A stretch of DNA of 43,505 nt from Chloroflexota bacterium (GCA_005882635.1 VBFG01000059.1:1-43505), one strand, 5' to 3'. Counted from the first letter of the stretch, positions 8,824 to 17,350 are shown. Program-made: numbers and translations. Notes: generated from the letters alone by a model not told the origin.

Positions 8824-9741
8824 ATGAAGCCCCGAATCTTCCTCGGCTCCTCGGGAAAGCAGGCGAGGCTGGTGCAGGCCCTGACCCGCGGGCTGGCGGA
8901 GGTCGCGGAGGTCGAACCGTGGACCACGGTCTTCAACCCGGGTGTCTCCACGCTCGACCGGCTGGTTGAGCTCAGCCAGGAGGTCGACTTCGCCGCGTTC
9001 GTCTTCGCGCAGGACGACTGGACCAGCAACCCGCTAGACACAACCGCCCAAGGTCAGGCCTCTCCGCGAGACAACGTGGTCTTCGAGGCCGGCTTGTTCG
9101 GTGGCGCGCTGGGCATGCGCCGTACGTTCATCCTCCACTCGAAGGGTGCCAAGCTGCCGACAGATCTCCTCGGGATGACGGCGGTGCGATACCCGGAGAA
9201 CCTCACCCCGGCCGACATGCGGGAGGTGAACCAGAGGCTCCGCAAGGCGATCGAGGACGAAGGCCGACTGACCCGGCTCGAAGGTGACTGGTGGCAGCAT
9301 TCGCTGACCCTGCGCACCGAGCAAGAGCCCTCGGCGATCAGCCTCCTCCGGATCTCGCGCGATCGCGAGGGTGGCCTCGAGGTCGCGGGCCGAGGCTGGC
9401 AGGAGGACGGCACCCTTTCGGTACGGTATTGGAGCGTGGCCTCGAAGGAGCGCCGCGATCCGCCCAGCGTCTTCTACTACTGGAACGGCGAGCGACCGCG
9501 GCACCCGAACGCCCCTCAGCTCGAGGGCACAGGCGAGATCCGCCTGGAGTCTGCCGATCGGGCCTCGGGCTACTGGATCACCCGGTCCGACGCCGACCCC
9601 CAGCTTCGCGAGCGGACGTCCGGTATCTACCTGCCCGCCGATCCGGACGACATGCGCATCCTCGACGGCGGCGACGCACAAGCGCGTGCCGAGCTGCTCA
9701 CGCTGCGCCTTCGGGAGTGGAAGGCGATCTCGAACGCGTAG
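8824..9741 (+). CDS. TIR-like (PF10137-type) protein with C-terminal Cap15-like beta-rich domain
   Basis: A 305-residue protein. Residues 1-125 form a TIR-like nucleotide-hydrolase domain: RIFLGSS at the first strand, FAAFVFAQDDW near 56-66 and PRDNVVFEAGLFGG at 81-94, where Glu88 is the expected catalytic glutamate of NAD-cleaving TIR proteins. Residues 150-275 form a separate beta-rich domain (LEGDWW, LSVRYWS, FYYWNGE, GTGEIRLES, ASGYWITR, SGIYLPAD). Its strand pattern resembles the cyclic-nucleotide-binding barrel of the CBASS effector Cap15; this is my inference and STING-like or lipocalin-like alternatives remain. It follows ackA by 19 nt with only a weak ribosome site. No CD-NTase or other CBASS gene is visible. 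A defence or stress NADase effector is likely. Confidence 0.78.
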   Translation: MKPRIFLGSSGKQARLVQALTRGLAEVAEVEPWTTVFNPGVSTLDRLVELSQEVDFAAFVFAQDDWTSNPLDTTAQGQASPRDNVVFEAGLFGGALGMRRTFILHSKGAKLPTDLLGMTAVRYPENLTPADMREVNQRLRKAIEDEGRLTRLEGDWWQHSLTLRTEQEPSAISLLRISRDREGGLEVAGRGWQEDGTLSVRYWSVASKERRDPPSVFYYWNGERPRHPNAPQLEGTGEIRLESADRASGYWITRSDADPQLRERTSGIYLPADPDDMRILDGGDAQARAELLTLRLREWKAISNA

Positions 9742-9756
9742 CTCGACAGCGCTCGG

Positions 9757-9905
9757 CTCGAATGAGGGTAGTAGAGCCGACAGTCGGATTTGAACCGAGG
9801 ACCCGTTGTTCATGAACTACATCGGCCTAAGCGTTGTGGCTCGAGCATGGAGTCGAGAGCGTAGGCCGCTCAGTTAGCAGGTCCTCGTTTCGGGCGTAGA
9901 TGGGC
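9757..9905 (-). repeat. tRNA-linked repeat, copy A (contains tRNA-Thr-like 3' half)
   Basis: Read on the minus strand this holds a tRNA 3' half at 9775-9816: a T-arm CTCGG-TTCAAAT-CCGAC, the acceptor strand TGTCGGC and a degenerate anticodon loop. Next to it are the two repeat cores, AGCGTTGTGGC (9830-9840, plus strand) and CAGTTAGCAGGTCCTC (9871-9886). The same parts occur in the same order in copy B at 24.6 kb. GAGGACC at 9797-9803 and the reverse complement GGTCCTC at 9880-9886 make short terminal inverted repeats. The 5' half of the tRNA is missing, so no functional tRNA is encoded. Confidence 0.8.
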
Positions 9906-10030
9906 CTGCCGGGTGAACCTCCGAGGCGCTCGACAAGGGCCATGGTGCAGACCTGATCCCGGTCCCGTCGAGGGGTCGCCTCGATCCAAGTCGGAACCAA
10001 TCTGCCGGCTCGCGCCTCCGTCCACCTCAT
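9827..10030 (-). CDS. Hypothetical short ORF ending in repeat A
   Basis: An open frame of 67 codons with a protein-like first part (MRWTEARAGRLVPTWIEATP, then RDQVCTMALVERLGGSPG) that I do not recognise. Its last 20 residues are encoded by the repeat and match, in the same frame, the tail of a 40-codon ORF in copy B (NEDLLTER... HNA-stop). The frame is open about 20 codons further upstream without a better start, and no good ribosome site is seen. It may be the end of a decayed gene cut by the repeat. The rest of 9742-10114 holds nothing else I can support. Confidence 0.3.
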   Translation of the reverse strand: MRWTEARAGRLVPTWIEATPRRDRDQVCTMALVERLGGSPGRPIYARNEDLLTERPTLSTPCSSHNA

Positions 10031-10114
10031 CAGGACGGCGGAGCGAGCCGGGTGCGAGTCGAGCCCATCACGTCGGCCGATTTGCTACGCCAGGGCTGCT
10101 GGTGACCATTCACG

Positions 10115-11410
10115 TCATCCTTGTCGAAGTGGCGTCCCGCTACGGATCGACGTCAGGACGTCGAGGATCGCCTGGCTCGATGCCGCGGCGTCGACGCCGG
10201 AGATGAGCGAGTTGTGGGTGGCGGCCGCCAGGACCCGATGGACGCTCGCGGTCGAGAGGCGGGGCAGGTTGTCCTGGGCCGCCACCCAGCCGGGGTCGGC
10301 CTCCGCTGCGGCCGTCACGACGATGAGCGGACGATCGCCCAGGCTGGTGAGCGCGGACGACTGCGTTAGCACCGTCGGAAGGGCGAGGAACTCGTCGCGC
10401 CCGCCGCGAGCGGCCGCCACGGTCGACTCATTGGCGGACAGTCCGAGGAGCGGCCCCAGGAGGCCGATGCGGGCCAGCGACGGGGACAGGGTCGCGACGG
10501 TCCGGAAGGTGGCATAGAAGCCCGGGTAGGCGGGCAGCGCCGTGAACGCGTCGGCCGGCTGGGCGTCGAGGAGGACCATCCCCACGACGTCGACCGGGTA
10601 GCGCGCCGCGAAGACGCGGACGTAGGGTCCACCCGAGGAATGCCCGACCAGGACGTACGGGCCGAGGAGGCCTGCGCGCTCGAGCAGGGTGTGAAGGTCG
10701 GTCGCGAGAGCGATGCCGTCCTGCGGCTCGGCTGCCTCGTCGCTACGTCCGTGGCCGGCGCGGTCATAGGTGCAGACCGTGGTCGTTGCTGCGACGGCCG
10801 GCGCGATGCCCGCCCACGAGGAGGACGATGCGCCGAGGCCGGCCTGGAGGATGACCGCCGGGCCGCCCGAGCCTGTGCATTCGATGTAGAGCCGGTGTCC
10901 ACCGACGTCGATCATGCGGCCGGTGGCCGTTGGGGCGCTCGACGCCGTGGCCGCGCTGACGGTCGCGAGGCCACCGCCGATGGCGAAGACAAGGAGCGTC
11001 GCGATCATCGGGACGACGAGCCAGCGGCCTCGGCCACGGAGATGGCCGCGAACCTGGATGACCATCCAGATGGCCAGGACTGCGAGGATCGGCGGCCAGA
11101 CCCAACTCAGAAGGTCCATGACAGCAGGGCCTGGCTGGAAGACGATCAGGCCGAGCCCGATCGAGCCAAGGACGATCGCCGGCACCGCGGTCCAGGTCTG
11201 CGGCTGGGCGCTGAAGCGGGAGGACGTGAAGGCCATCAGGCCCCAGCCGAGACCGAAGGCGAAGAGCACCGACCCGGTGACGACTGGCTCCGAGCCGCCC
11301 GATGCCAGGCTGAGGAGGAGGGCGGCCGCCAGGGCAGCCCCGGAGACGAGCGAGCCGAAGATGGCGAGAACCGGTGAGCGGCTACTAGTGCTGCGGGACG
11401 AGTCGTTCAT
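10115..11410 (-). CDS. Membrane-anchored alpha/beta hydrolase
   Basis: A 431-residue protein. The first 165 residues contain about four hydrophobic segments (AIFGSLVSGAALAAALLLSL, VTGSVLFAFGLGWGLMAF, VPAIVLGSIGLGLIVF, WPPILAVLAIWMVI) and a fifth before the catalytic domain (VVPMIATLLVFAIGGGLA). The alpha/beta hydrolase domain follows: oxyanion region ILQAGLGASSSSW, CTYDRAGHGRSD, nucleophile elbow VGHSSGGPYV, and a catalytic His in ATHNSLISG. Such fusions are usually called membrane alpha/beta hydrolases of unknown substrate. The start ATG 11410 has GGAGGA six nt upstream (TCCTCC at 11417-11422); an in-frame ATG at 11506 with its own GGGAAGGGG is an alternative giving 463 residues. It stands alone, divergent from the histidine kinase. 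Confidence 0.82.
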   Translation of the reverse strand: MNDSSRSTSSRSPVLAIFGSLVSGAALAAALLLSLASGGSEPVVTGSVLFAFGLGWGLMAFTSSRFSAQPQTWTAVPAIVLGSIGLGLIVFQPGPAVMDLLSWVWPPILAVLAIWMVIQVRGHLRGRGRWLVVPMIATLLVFAIGGGLATVSAATASSAPTATGRMIDVGGHRLYIECTGSGGPAVILQAGLGASSSSWAGIAPAVAATTTVCTYDRAGHGRSDEAAEPQDGIALATDLHTLLERAGLLGPYVLVGHSSGGPYVRVFAARYPVDVVGMVLLDAQPADAFTALPAYPGFYATFRTVATLSPSLARIGLLGPLLGLSANESTVAAARGGRDEFLALPTVLTQSSALTSLGDRPLIVVTAAAEADPGWVAAQDNLPRLSTASVHRVLAAATHNSLISGVDAAASSQAILDVLTSIRSGTPLRQG

Positions 11411-11787
11411 GAGAAGTCCTCCGAGGATGCGGACGAGCGGGTTGCCTGTGCTCAAGGTCTTCATGCCAGGCACGCGGCTCGCATCGGTCGACGATCCGTT
11501 GGTCATTTCGTCCCCTTCCCGAACGGCTGAGCCTTGAGTGTCCGAGTGGATGTGGCTCGCCGTGTCTGGTCGGACCGTAGGCCGGCGATCGCCAACCTCC
11601 AATGGAGTCAGCACAGCCCTCCGCGCGGTGATTGCTCGGGGTCCGGCGACAGGGTCTGCACGGATGCCGGCGGCGTAGGATGGGGTTCGGATTGCTCGCG
11701 GGCTGCCGATCCAGACGGGCGGAGCGAGTCCCTCACCCGCCCCGGTTGAAGCCGTCAATTCCGGGTCCGACCCAGGTAGGAGCGATC

Positions 11788-13575
11788 GTGCTCGATTGGG
11801 CAATCTCGAACCGGATTCGCGCCGTGCTCCTGATGACTGCTGGCGCGCTCGGTCTGGGGATGCTCGTCGGGAACGCCCAGCGCGGTCCCCTCGCCCTTGG
11901 AACCGTGCTGGAGGTGCTCGTCGGCTGGTCGTTCGTCGCGTGCGGCGTCTTCATCTGGAGTCGCCGACCGGCCAACCGCCTCGGGCGGCTGATGACGATC
12001 GTTGGTTTCCTTTGGCTGCTCGGGCGGACGATGACGCTGGTTCCGAATCCTTTCGTCTATACCGCGGGGCTCTGGCTGACGGACCTCTGGGCCCCGGCCT
12101 TCGCGCTGTTCCTACTGTCATATCCCACGGGCCGCCTCTCTTCTCGAGCCGACCTCGCGATCGTCGCCGTGTTCCTGTTCGTGACCGTCCCGCTGGAATT
12201 CCTCTGGTTCCTGTTCCTTGTGCTCGACAGTGGACTGAACGCGTTGGGGATCGCGCCCAACGAGAGCGCCGCCCACGTCATCGACACGATCCAGCGCGTC
12301 GTGATCTCAATTGGGGCCGCGCTCCTCGTCATCGCCCTCGGTCGGCGCTGGGTGCGGTCGAGCAGCCCGGTGCGCGGCCGGATGGTGCCCGTTCTTGCGG
12401 GCGCCATCGCGATCCTCCTGCAGTCCACGTCGTGGATCTTCTTCTCGTCCGGGGCATCGCATGAGCTGTTGGACGATTTGATCTTCCTCTCGCAAATCGC
12501 GATCCCGATCGCGGTCCTCTCCGTGATGCTCCGTAGCCGGATAGCCCGGGCCGCCGTGGCGGACCTCGTGGTCGAGCTGGGGCAGACTCCAACGCTAGCC
12601 CGCCTCCGCGATGCCCTCGCCGACGCTCTTAGTGATCCCTCGCTACAGGTCGCGTACTGGGCGCCCAACCAGGATCGGTTCGTCGATGCGGCCGGCGAGC
12701 CGGTGGAGCTGCCCGACGACGGAACGGGCCAGGCCGTCACGATGCTGGAGCGGAACGGCGTCCGGGAGGCCGCAATCATCCACGACGCGATCCTCCTCGA
12801 GGAGCCCGGTCTGGTCGCCTCGGTTGCCAGCGCCATGTGGCTCGCCGTCGAGAACGATCGGCTGACGACCGAGGTCGAAACGCAACTCCAGGAGGTCCGC
12901 GCCTCGCGCGCGCGGATCGTCGAGGCCGGGGATCTGGAGCGCAAGCGGGTCGAGCGCGACCTCCACGACGGCGCTCAACAACGACTCGTCTCTCTCAGCC
13001 TCGAGTTGAGGCTCGCGAGAAACGCGCTGGGTGAAGCTGGTGACCCGGCCGTTCGGCGCAGCCTGGATCGGGCAGCGGACGAAGCCATGGCGGCTCTGTC
13101 CGAGCTGCGCGATCTGGCGCTCGGGATCCACCCACTCATCCTCACGGAAAGCGGGCTCGGAGAGGCTGTCGAGTCGCTCGCGGATCGCGCCTCGGTCGAC
13201 GTGACCGTCGACGTCGGTCCGGAGCGATACTCGCCGGCGGTAGAGGGCGCCGCCTACTTCGTCATCTCGGAGGCACTCGCCAACGTGACGAAGTACGCCA
13301 ATGCAACGAGGGCGCTTGTGCGCGTTCGGTGCCTCGCGGACCACATGACGATCGGGGTGACCGACGATGGGATCGGAGGCGCAGATCCGCGCGCGGGCAG
13401 CGGCCTGCGCGGTCTAGCCGATCGTCTGGCGGTGCTTGACGGGACGATCACGATCGACAGTCCGATCGGCGGCGGGACGACGGTCTCGGCCACGATCCCG
13501 ACCCTTCCACCGGTGCCGCCCCCCGTGCCAGCACGGTATGCGGCGACTCATCTGGACGACACGATGGACGAATGA
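11788..13575 (+). CDS. Membrane sensor histidine kinase (HisKA_3/NarX-LiaS type)
   Basis: A 595-residue kinase. The N-terminal 260 residues carry about eight membrane segments; a GAF-like or linker region follows at 270-370 and a short coiled coil (ENDRLTTEVETQLQEVRASR) leads into the dimerisation helix. The H-box is ERKRVERDLHDGAQQRL with the phosphorylated His at 393. The ATPase domain shows the N-box SEALANVTKYANAT and G-box DDGIGGADPRAGSGLRGLADR. GTG 11788 has AGGAG five nt upstream. The stop overlaps the start of the receiver-only regulator (ATGA), which in turn overlaps the NarL-type regulator, so one kinase and two response regulators are made as one unit. The signal is unknown; a seven-to-eight-helix input suggests membrane or redox stress. 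Confidence 0.92.
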   Translation: MLDWAISNRIRAVLLMTAGALGLGMLVGNAQRGPLALGTVLEVLVGWSFVACGVFIWSRRPANRLGRLMTIVGFLWLLGRTMTLVPNPFVYTAGLWLTDLWAPAFALFLLSYPTGRLSSRADLAIVAVFLFVTVPLEFLWFLFLVLDSGLNALGIAPNESAAHVIDTIQRVVISIGAALLVIALGRRWVRSSSPVRGRMVPVLAGAIAILLQSTSWIFFSSGASHELLDDLIFLSQIAIPIAVLSVMLRSRIARAAVADLVVELGQTPTLARLRDALADALSDPSLQVAYWAPNQDRFVDAAGEPVELPDDGTGQAVTMLERNGVREAAIIHDAILLEEPGLVASVASAMWLAVENDRLTTEVETQLQEVRASRARIVEAGDLERKRVERDLHDGAQQRLVSLSLELRLARNALGEAGDPAVRRSLDRAADEAMAALSELRDLALGIHPLILTESGLGEAVESLADRASVDVTVDVGPERYSPAVEGAAYFVISEALANVTKYANATRALVRVRCLADHMTIGVTDDGIGGADPRAGSGLRGLADRLAVLDGTITIDSPIGGGTTVSATIPTLPPVPPPVPARYAATHLDDTMDE

Positions 13576-13928
13576 GCACGATCCTGATCGTCGACGACGA
13601 CCCGAGGTTCCGGACGCAGGCAAGCGACGTCCTGGGGTCGGACGGCTTCGTGGTCGTCGGCGAGGCCGTTGACGGCGCCTCCGGCCTCGAAGCGGCCCGG
13701 TCGCTTCAGCCAGACTTCGTGCTCCTCGATATCGGTCTCCCGGACATCGAGGGGTTCGAGGTGGCCCAAGCCCTCTCGATCAACGGACCGCCTCCGTTCG
13801 TGGTATTGACCTCGAGCCGGGATGCACGGGCGTACGGACGTCGCCTGGCAAATGGTCACTTCCTGGGCTTCATCCCCAAGGAGCGGATCTCTGGCGCCGC
13901 CATCCGGGCGTTGGTCGACCGCGGATGA
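13572..13928 (+). CDS. Receiver-only response regulator
   Basis: 118 residues, a stand-alone CheY-like receiver. The acidic pair is DDD near residue 8, the phospho-acceptor is Asp53 in VLLDIGLPDIEG, the switch Thr/Ser lies in VLTSS and the conserved Lys in FIPKERI. No output domain follows. ATG 13572 overlaps the kinase stop and its own stop overlaps the next regulator's ATG. With a full NarL-type regulator beside it, this protein may act as a phosphate sink, a competitor or a second output by protein contact; the sequence does not decide. Confidence 0.92.
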   Translation: MSTILIVDDDPRFRTQASDVLGSDGFVVVGEAVDGASGLEAARSLQPDFVLLDIGLPDIEGFEVAQALSINGPPPFVVLTSSRDARAYGRRLANGHFLGFIPKERISGAAIRALVDRG

Positions 13929-14581
13929 CCTTGCGGCTTGTCCTCGCTGACGACTCGATCCTTGTGCGCGAAGGCCTCGCGCGTCTTCTGGTCGACGCAG
14001 GATTCGAGGTGGTCGCTCAGGTGGGCGACGCGGATGGGCTCCTAAGGGCCACCCGGGACCATCATCCGGACGTGGCGATCGTGGACATCCGGATGCCACC
14101 GACCCACACCGACGAAGGGTTGCGTGCCGCAGAGGCAATCCGGAAGGAGCTCGGAACGGCCGTCGGCATCCTCGTCCTGTCGCAGCACGTCGAGCCCTCC
14201 TTCGCTCTGCGTTTAGTAAGCGATGGTGCCGGCGGCGTAGGGTATCTGCTCAAGGACAGGATCACGGACCTTGACGACTTCGCCGACGCGATTCGACGGA
14301 TCGCCAAGGGTGGTTCGGTGATCGATCCCGCTGTCGTCGCGGTCCTTGTCGGCCGGCGCGCGCGCGTCCCGCTCGACGACCTGACGGAGCGGGAGCGGGC
14401 CGTCCTGGCGTTGATGGCGGAAGGTCGATCGAACCAGGCCATCGGCGACCGACTGTCGATGGCGCGCAAGACCGTCGAGGCCCACATCGCGAACATCTTC
14501 TCCAAGCTCGAACTCCAGCCCGCCGCGGATGACCACCGACGGGTGCTCGCGGTACTAGCTCACTTGCGCGGGACCGGCTGA
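13925..14581 (+). CDS. NarL/FixJ-family response regulator
   Basis: 218 residues. A receiver domain (ADDSILVREGL, phospho-acceptor Asp54 in VAIVDIRMPP, VLSQH switch, LLKDRI with the conserved Lys) is followed by a LuxR-type HTH at about 150-215 (LTERERAVLALMAEGRSNQA, TVEAHIANIFSKL). It binds DNA as a phospho-dimer. Overlaps of ATGA with the preceding receiver-only protein show tight co-translation. The copper ATPase gene begins 133 nt downstream behind its own operator, so control of that gene by this system is possible but not shown. Confidence 0.94.
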   Translation: MTLRLVLADDSILVREGLARLLVDAGFEVVAQVGDADGLLRATRDHHPDVAIVDIRMPPTHTDEGLRAAEAIRKELGTAVGILVLSQHVEPSFALRLVSDGAGGVGYLLKDRITDLDDFADAIRRIAKGGSVIDPAVVAVLVGRRARVPLDDLTERERAVLALMAEGRSNQAIGDRLSMARKTVEAHIANIFSKLELQPAADDHRRVLAVLAHLRGTG

Positions 14582-14642
14582 GCGACGCTCGACCTTTCCT
14601 AAAGGTCCGCGCCTGGGTCGCTTGGCGGATCGTCGGGTTCGT

Positions 14643-14661
14643 GTGATACTCCCCAGGAGTA
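14643..14661 (+). promoter_or_regulatory. CsoR-like operator upstream of the copper ATPase
   Basis: GATACTCC-CCA-GGAGTATC is a perfect 8-bp inverted repeat with a 3-bp centre, 53 nt before the ATPase ATG. It resembles the ATAC-C-rich/G-rich-GTAT operators of CsoR/RcnR copper and nickel repressors. No csoR gene lies in the window, so the regulator would be encoded elsewhere. Similarity is by eye. Confidence 0.6.
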
Positions 14662-14714
14662 TCCGACGATCCCACCTCGACCCTTCGCGCAACAAGGGCA
14701 CGGAAGACTTGACG

Positions 14715-16817
14715 ATGGACGACACCGCCCACCACTCCGACCACAAAAGCCACGTGGCGCCGCGGGTGTCCGACGACGACCACATCGGGATGGATCACGC
14801 CGGCCACGCCTCGATGACCCTCGGCGCTCACGCTGCTCATGATCGACACGCCGGGCACTCGGTCGCGATGTTCCGCGATCGCTTCTGGCTGAGCCTCCTG
14901 CTGACCCTGCCCGTCCTTGTCTGGAGCGGCGACCTCCAGGAGTGGCTCGGATATCGGGCTCCGTCGTTCCCGGGCTCCGAATTGATCCCACCTGTTCTCG
15001 GCACGATCGTCTTTGTCTACGGCGGGTTGGTGTTCCTGCGCGGTGGTCGCGACGAGCTCCGCGACAGGCAGCCGGGCATGATGACGCTGATCTCGCTGGC
15101 GATCAGCGTTGCCTTCATCACGAGCGTCGCCGGGTCTCTCGGACTGTTCTCGGTCGAGATCTGGTGGGAGCTGGCGACGCTGATCACCATCATGCTGCTC
15201 GGCCACTGGCTCGAGATGCGCTCGATCGCCCAGGCCCAGGGCGCCCTCAACGCGCTCGCTGCCCTATTACCCGATACCGCGGAGCGCGTGACGGACGAGG
15301 GCACCGAGACCGTGCCGGTCGCAGGCCTGCGGGTGGGCGACGTGCTGCTCATCCGGCCGGGTGGCCGCGTGCCGGCAGACGGCGTCGTCGCAGAGGGCAC
15401 CGCCGACGTCGACGAGTCCATGATCACCGGCGAGAGCCGACCTGTCGCCAAGGAGCCGGGCGGCGCGGTCATCGCCGGCACTGTCGCCGAGGGTGGCAGC
15501 CTCCGGATCCGGGTCACCGCGACCGGCGAGGAGACCGCGCTGTCGGGGATCATGCGCCTCGTCGCCGCAGCCCAAGCCTCGGCGTCACGCGCCCAGGCCC
15601 TCGCCGATCGCGCGGCCGCCGTGCTCTTCTACGTCGCCCTCGCCGCGGGCGCGATCACCCTCGCCTTCTGGTGGCTCCAGGGCGACCGCGAGGGAGCGCT
15701 CGTCCGCACCGCGACGGTGCTCGTCATCGCGTGCCCGCACGCCCTCGGTCTCGCGATCCCGCTCGTCATCGCCATCAGTACCTCGCTCGGCGCGCGGAAC
15801 GGTCTGCTCGTCAAGGACCGCCTCGCGCTCGAGCGCGCCCGCAACCTGAATGTCGTGATCTTCGACAAGACCGGCACGCTCACCCGCGGCAAGCCGGCCC
15901 TGGTCGAGGTCGCCGGCGAAGAGCGTGCCGTTGCCCTCGCCGCCGCCGTCGAGACCGACTCCGAGCACCCCCTGGCCCGGGCGATCACCGACGGCGCCAA
16001 GGCCCGCGGGATTTCCATCCCGGTCGCGTCCGCCTTCGAGCCGCTCGCGGGACGCGGCGCCCGGGCTCAGGTCGAGGGCCACGCGGTCGCGGTCGGCGGG
16101 CCGCGCATGCTCGCCGACCTTGGCCTCGCGCCGGACGATCGTGCGGCTGGCTGGGATGCGTCCGGGCGGACGGTCCTCCACGTCGTGGTCGACGGCCACG
16201 TGGCGGGCGTCCTTGCGCTCGAGGACGAGATCCGGCCCGAGTCCGCAGAGGCCGTCTCCGAGCTCCATCGCCTCGGCGTCAAAGTGGCCATGATCACCGG
16301 CGACGCGCAGGCGGTCGCCGACTCAGTGGCGCGTCGGCTCGGGATTGACCAGGTCCGCGCGGAGGTCCTTCCCGCCGACAAGGCAGCGGCGGTCGCGTCG
16401 TTCCAGCGGGGTGGCGCAAAGGTCGCGATGGTCGGCGACGGTGTGAACGACGCGCCGGCGCTCGCGGCCGCCGACGTTGGCATTGCCATCGGCGCCGGCA
16501 CCGACGTCGCAGTGGAGTCGGCCGGGATTGTTCTGGTCCGGGACGACCCGCGCGACGTTGTCGGGGCGATCCGCCTCTCGCGCGCGAGCTACGCGAAGAT
16601 GGTCCAGAACCTGGTCTGGGCGACCGGCTACAACCTCATTGCGATCCCTGTCGCCGCCGGCGTGCTGGTCCCGTGGGGTGTCGACCTGCCGATGGCCGTC
16701 GGTGCGATCGTCATGAGCGCGTCCACGATCGTGGTTGCCGCCAACGCCCAGCTCTTGCGGCGCCTCCAACTCCGCCAGCAGGAGCCACCGCACGCCCTCA
16801 CCACCCAGCCCGCCTGA
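14715..16817 (+). CDS. copB: P1B-type copper-translocating ATPase, CopB class
   Basis: A 700-residue heavy-metal pump. The first 50 residues hold eleven histidines (HHSDHKSH, HAGH, AHDRHAGH), a flexible metal-binding tail instead of CxxC domains. Then come membrane helices, the actuator motif TGES, the membrane CPH motif at 340-342 (P1B-3/CopB class, copper or silver), the phosphorylated Asp384 in DKTGTLT, the SEHPLA motif and GDGVNDAPAL, ending with the YN and MSAST helices. It exports copper from the cytoplasm using ATP. ATG 14715 has GGAAG at 14702-14706; a TTG six nt upstream is an alternative. A CsoR-like palindrome lies just upstream. A chaperone or copper oxidase is not seen nearby. 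Confidence 0.94.
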   Translation: MDDTAHHSDHKSHVAPRVSDDDHIGMDHAGHASMTLGAHAAHDRHAGHSVAMFRDRFWLSLLLTLPVLVWSGDLQEWLGYRAPSFPGSELIPPVLGTIVFVYGGLVFLRGGRDELRDRQPGMMTLISLAISVAFITSVAGSLGLFSVEIWWELATLITIMLLGHWLEMRSIAQAQGALNALAALLPDTAERVTDEGTETVPVAGLRVGDVLLIRPGGRVPADGVVAEGTADVDESMITGESRPVAKEPGGAVIAGTVAEGGSLRIRVTATGEETALSGIMRLVAAAQASASRAQALADRAAAVLFYVALAAGAITLAFWWLQGDREGALVRTATVLVIACPHALGLAIPLVIAISTSLGARNGLLVKDRLALERARNLNVVIFDKTGTLTRGKPALVEVAGEERAVALAAAVETDSEHPLARAITDGAKARGISIPVASAFEPLAGRGARAQVEGHAVAVGGPRMLADLGLAPDDRAAGWDASGRTVLHVVVDGHVAGVLALEDEIRPESAEAVSELHRLGVKVAMITGDAQAVADSVARRLGIDQVRAEVLPADKAAAVASFQRGGAKVAMVGDGVNDAPALAAADVGIAIGAGTDVAVESAGIVLVRDDPRDVVGAIRLSRASYAKMVQNLVWATGYNLIAIPVAAGVLVPWGVDLPMAVGAIVMSASTIVVAANAQLLRRLQLRQQEPPHALTTQPA

Positions 16818-16936
16818 ACAATCGCTCCAACGAGGAAAATGCCCCCCTTGTGCGGGAAGGCGGTCAATCCAGCCGAGGCACGCAGCAAGCGCTTGACCGG
16901 CTGAGGCCGTCCCTTCGTGGCATCGGGCACGAAGAA

Positions 16937-16967
16937 GCCCCGCCACGCAATTCGAGCGCGGCGGGGC
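16937..16967 (-). terminator. Hairpin terminator, probably for the small exported protein gene
   Basis: GCCCCGCC / GGCGGGGC (8 bp, with CGC/GCG inside) separated by 15 nt. On the minus strand it is followed by TTCTTC, 15 nt after the stop of the small exported protein. It could also stop read-through from the copper ATPase on the plus strand. Confidence 0.6.
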
Positions 16968-16981
16968 CGATGTCGCGAACG

Positions 16982-17350
16982 TTATTCGCAGCCGCTGACG
17001 ATCCCGTGACTCTTGTCGACGTTCACTCCCTTGAGGCAGTAGGCGCTGTGGCCGAGAAGCGAAACCGTGAAGCCGTTGGTGTAGTTGCCATTGGCGTCAG
17101 GACTCCCGATGAACACGGCGTCTGGCGTGCCGGGTGGGATGAATCCCCAGAAGGGCGGCAGGCCTGGAATGCCGACATTGGCGAGGCTCGGCAGCCACAC
17201 CCAGTTGCCTTGAACGACGACGGTCGAACACGTGAACCCGCAGGGCGCGGGAGCTCGGCTGACGTTGGCGCAACTGGATCCTAGCGCGGTCCCGGCGATG
17301 CCCAGACTCAGCACGAGCCCAAGAAGCATTCCGAGCGAACGTCTCTTCAT
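16982..17350 (-). CDS. Small exported protein of unknown function
   Basis: 122 residues with a clear signal peptide (MKRRS, LGMLLGLVLSLGIAGTALG, cleavage near LGSS). The mature part of about 98 residues has six cysteines (SCAN, PCGFTCST, YCLKG, SGCE), many Pro, Gly and aromatic residues and no domain I recognise; disulfide bonds are likely. ATG 17350 is preceded by GGAGG on the minus strand (CCTCC near 17357). It is transcribed alone, away from the MerR gene. Function cannot be assigned. Confidence 0.75.
   Translation of the reverse strand: MKRRSLGMLLGLVLSLGIAGTALGSSCANVSRAPAPCGFTCSTVVVQGNWVWLPSLANVGIPGLPPFWGFIPPGTPDAVFIGSPDANGNYTNGFTVSLLGHSAYCLKGVNVDKSHGIVSGCE

Noticed and set aside
8824-9741. 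A complete CBASS or Thoeris locus around the TIR-like gene
   Set aside because: No CD-NTase, second TIR gene, E1/E2/JAB or SLOG/Macro sensor gene is visible within 8 kb on either side.
9291-9815. Frame ending VEPTVGFEPRTRCS across the end of the TIR gene
   Set aside because: Shadow of the TIR-like gene running into the tRNA half of repeat A.
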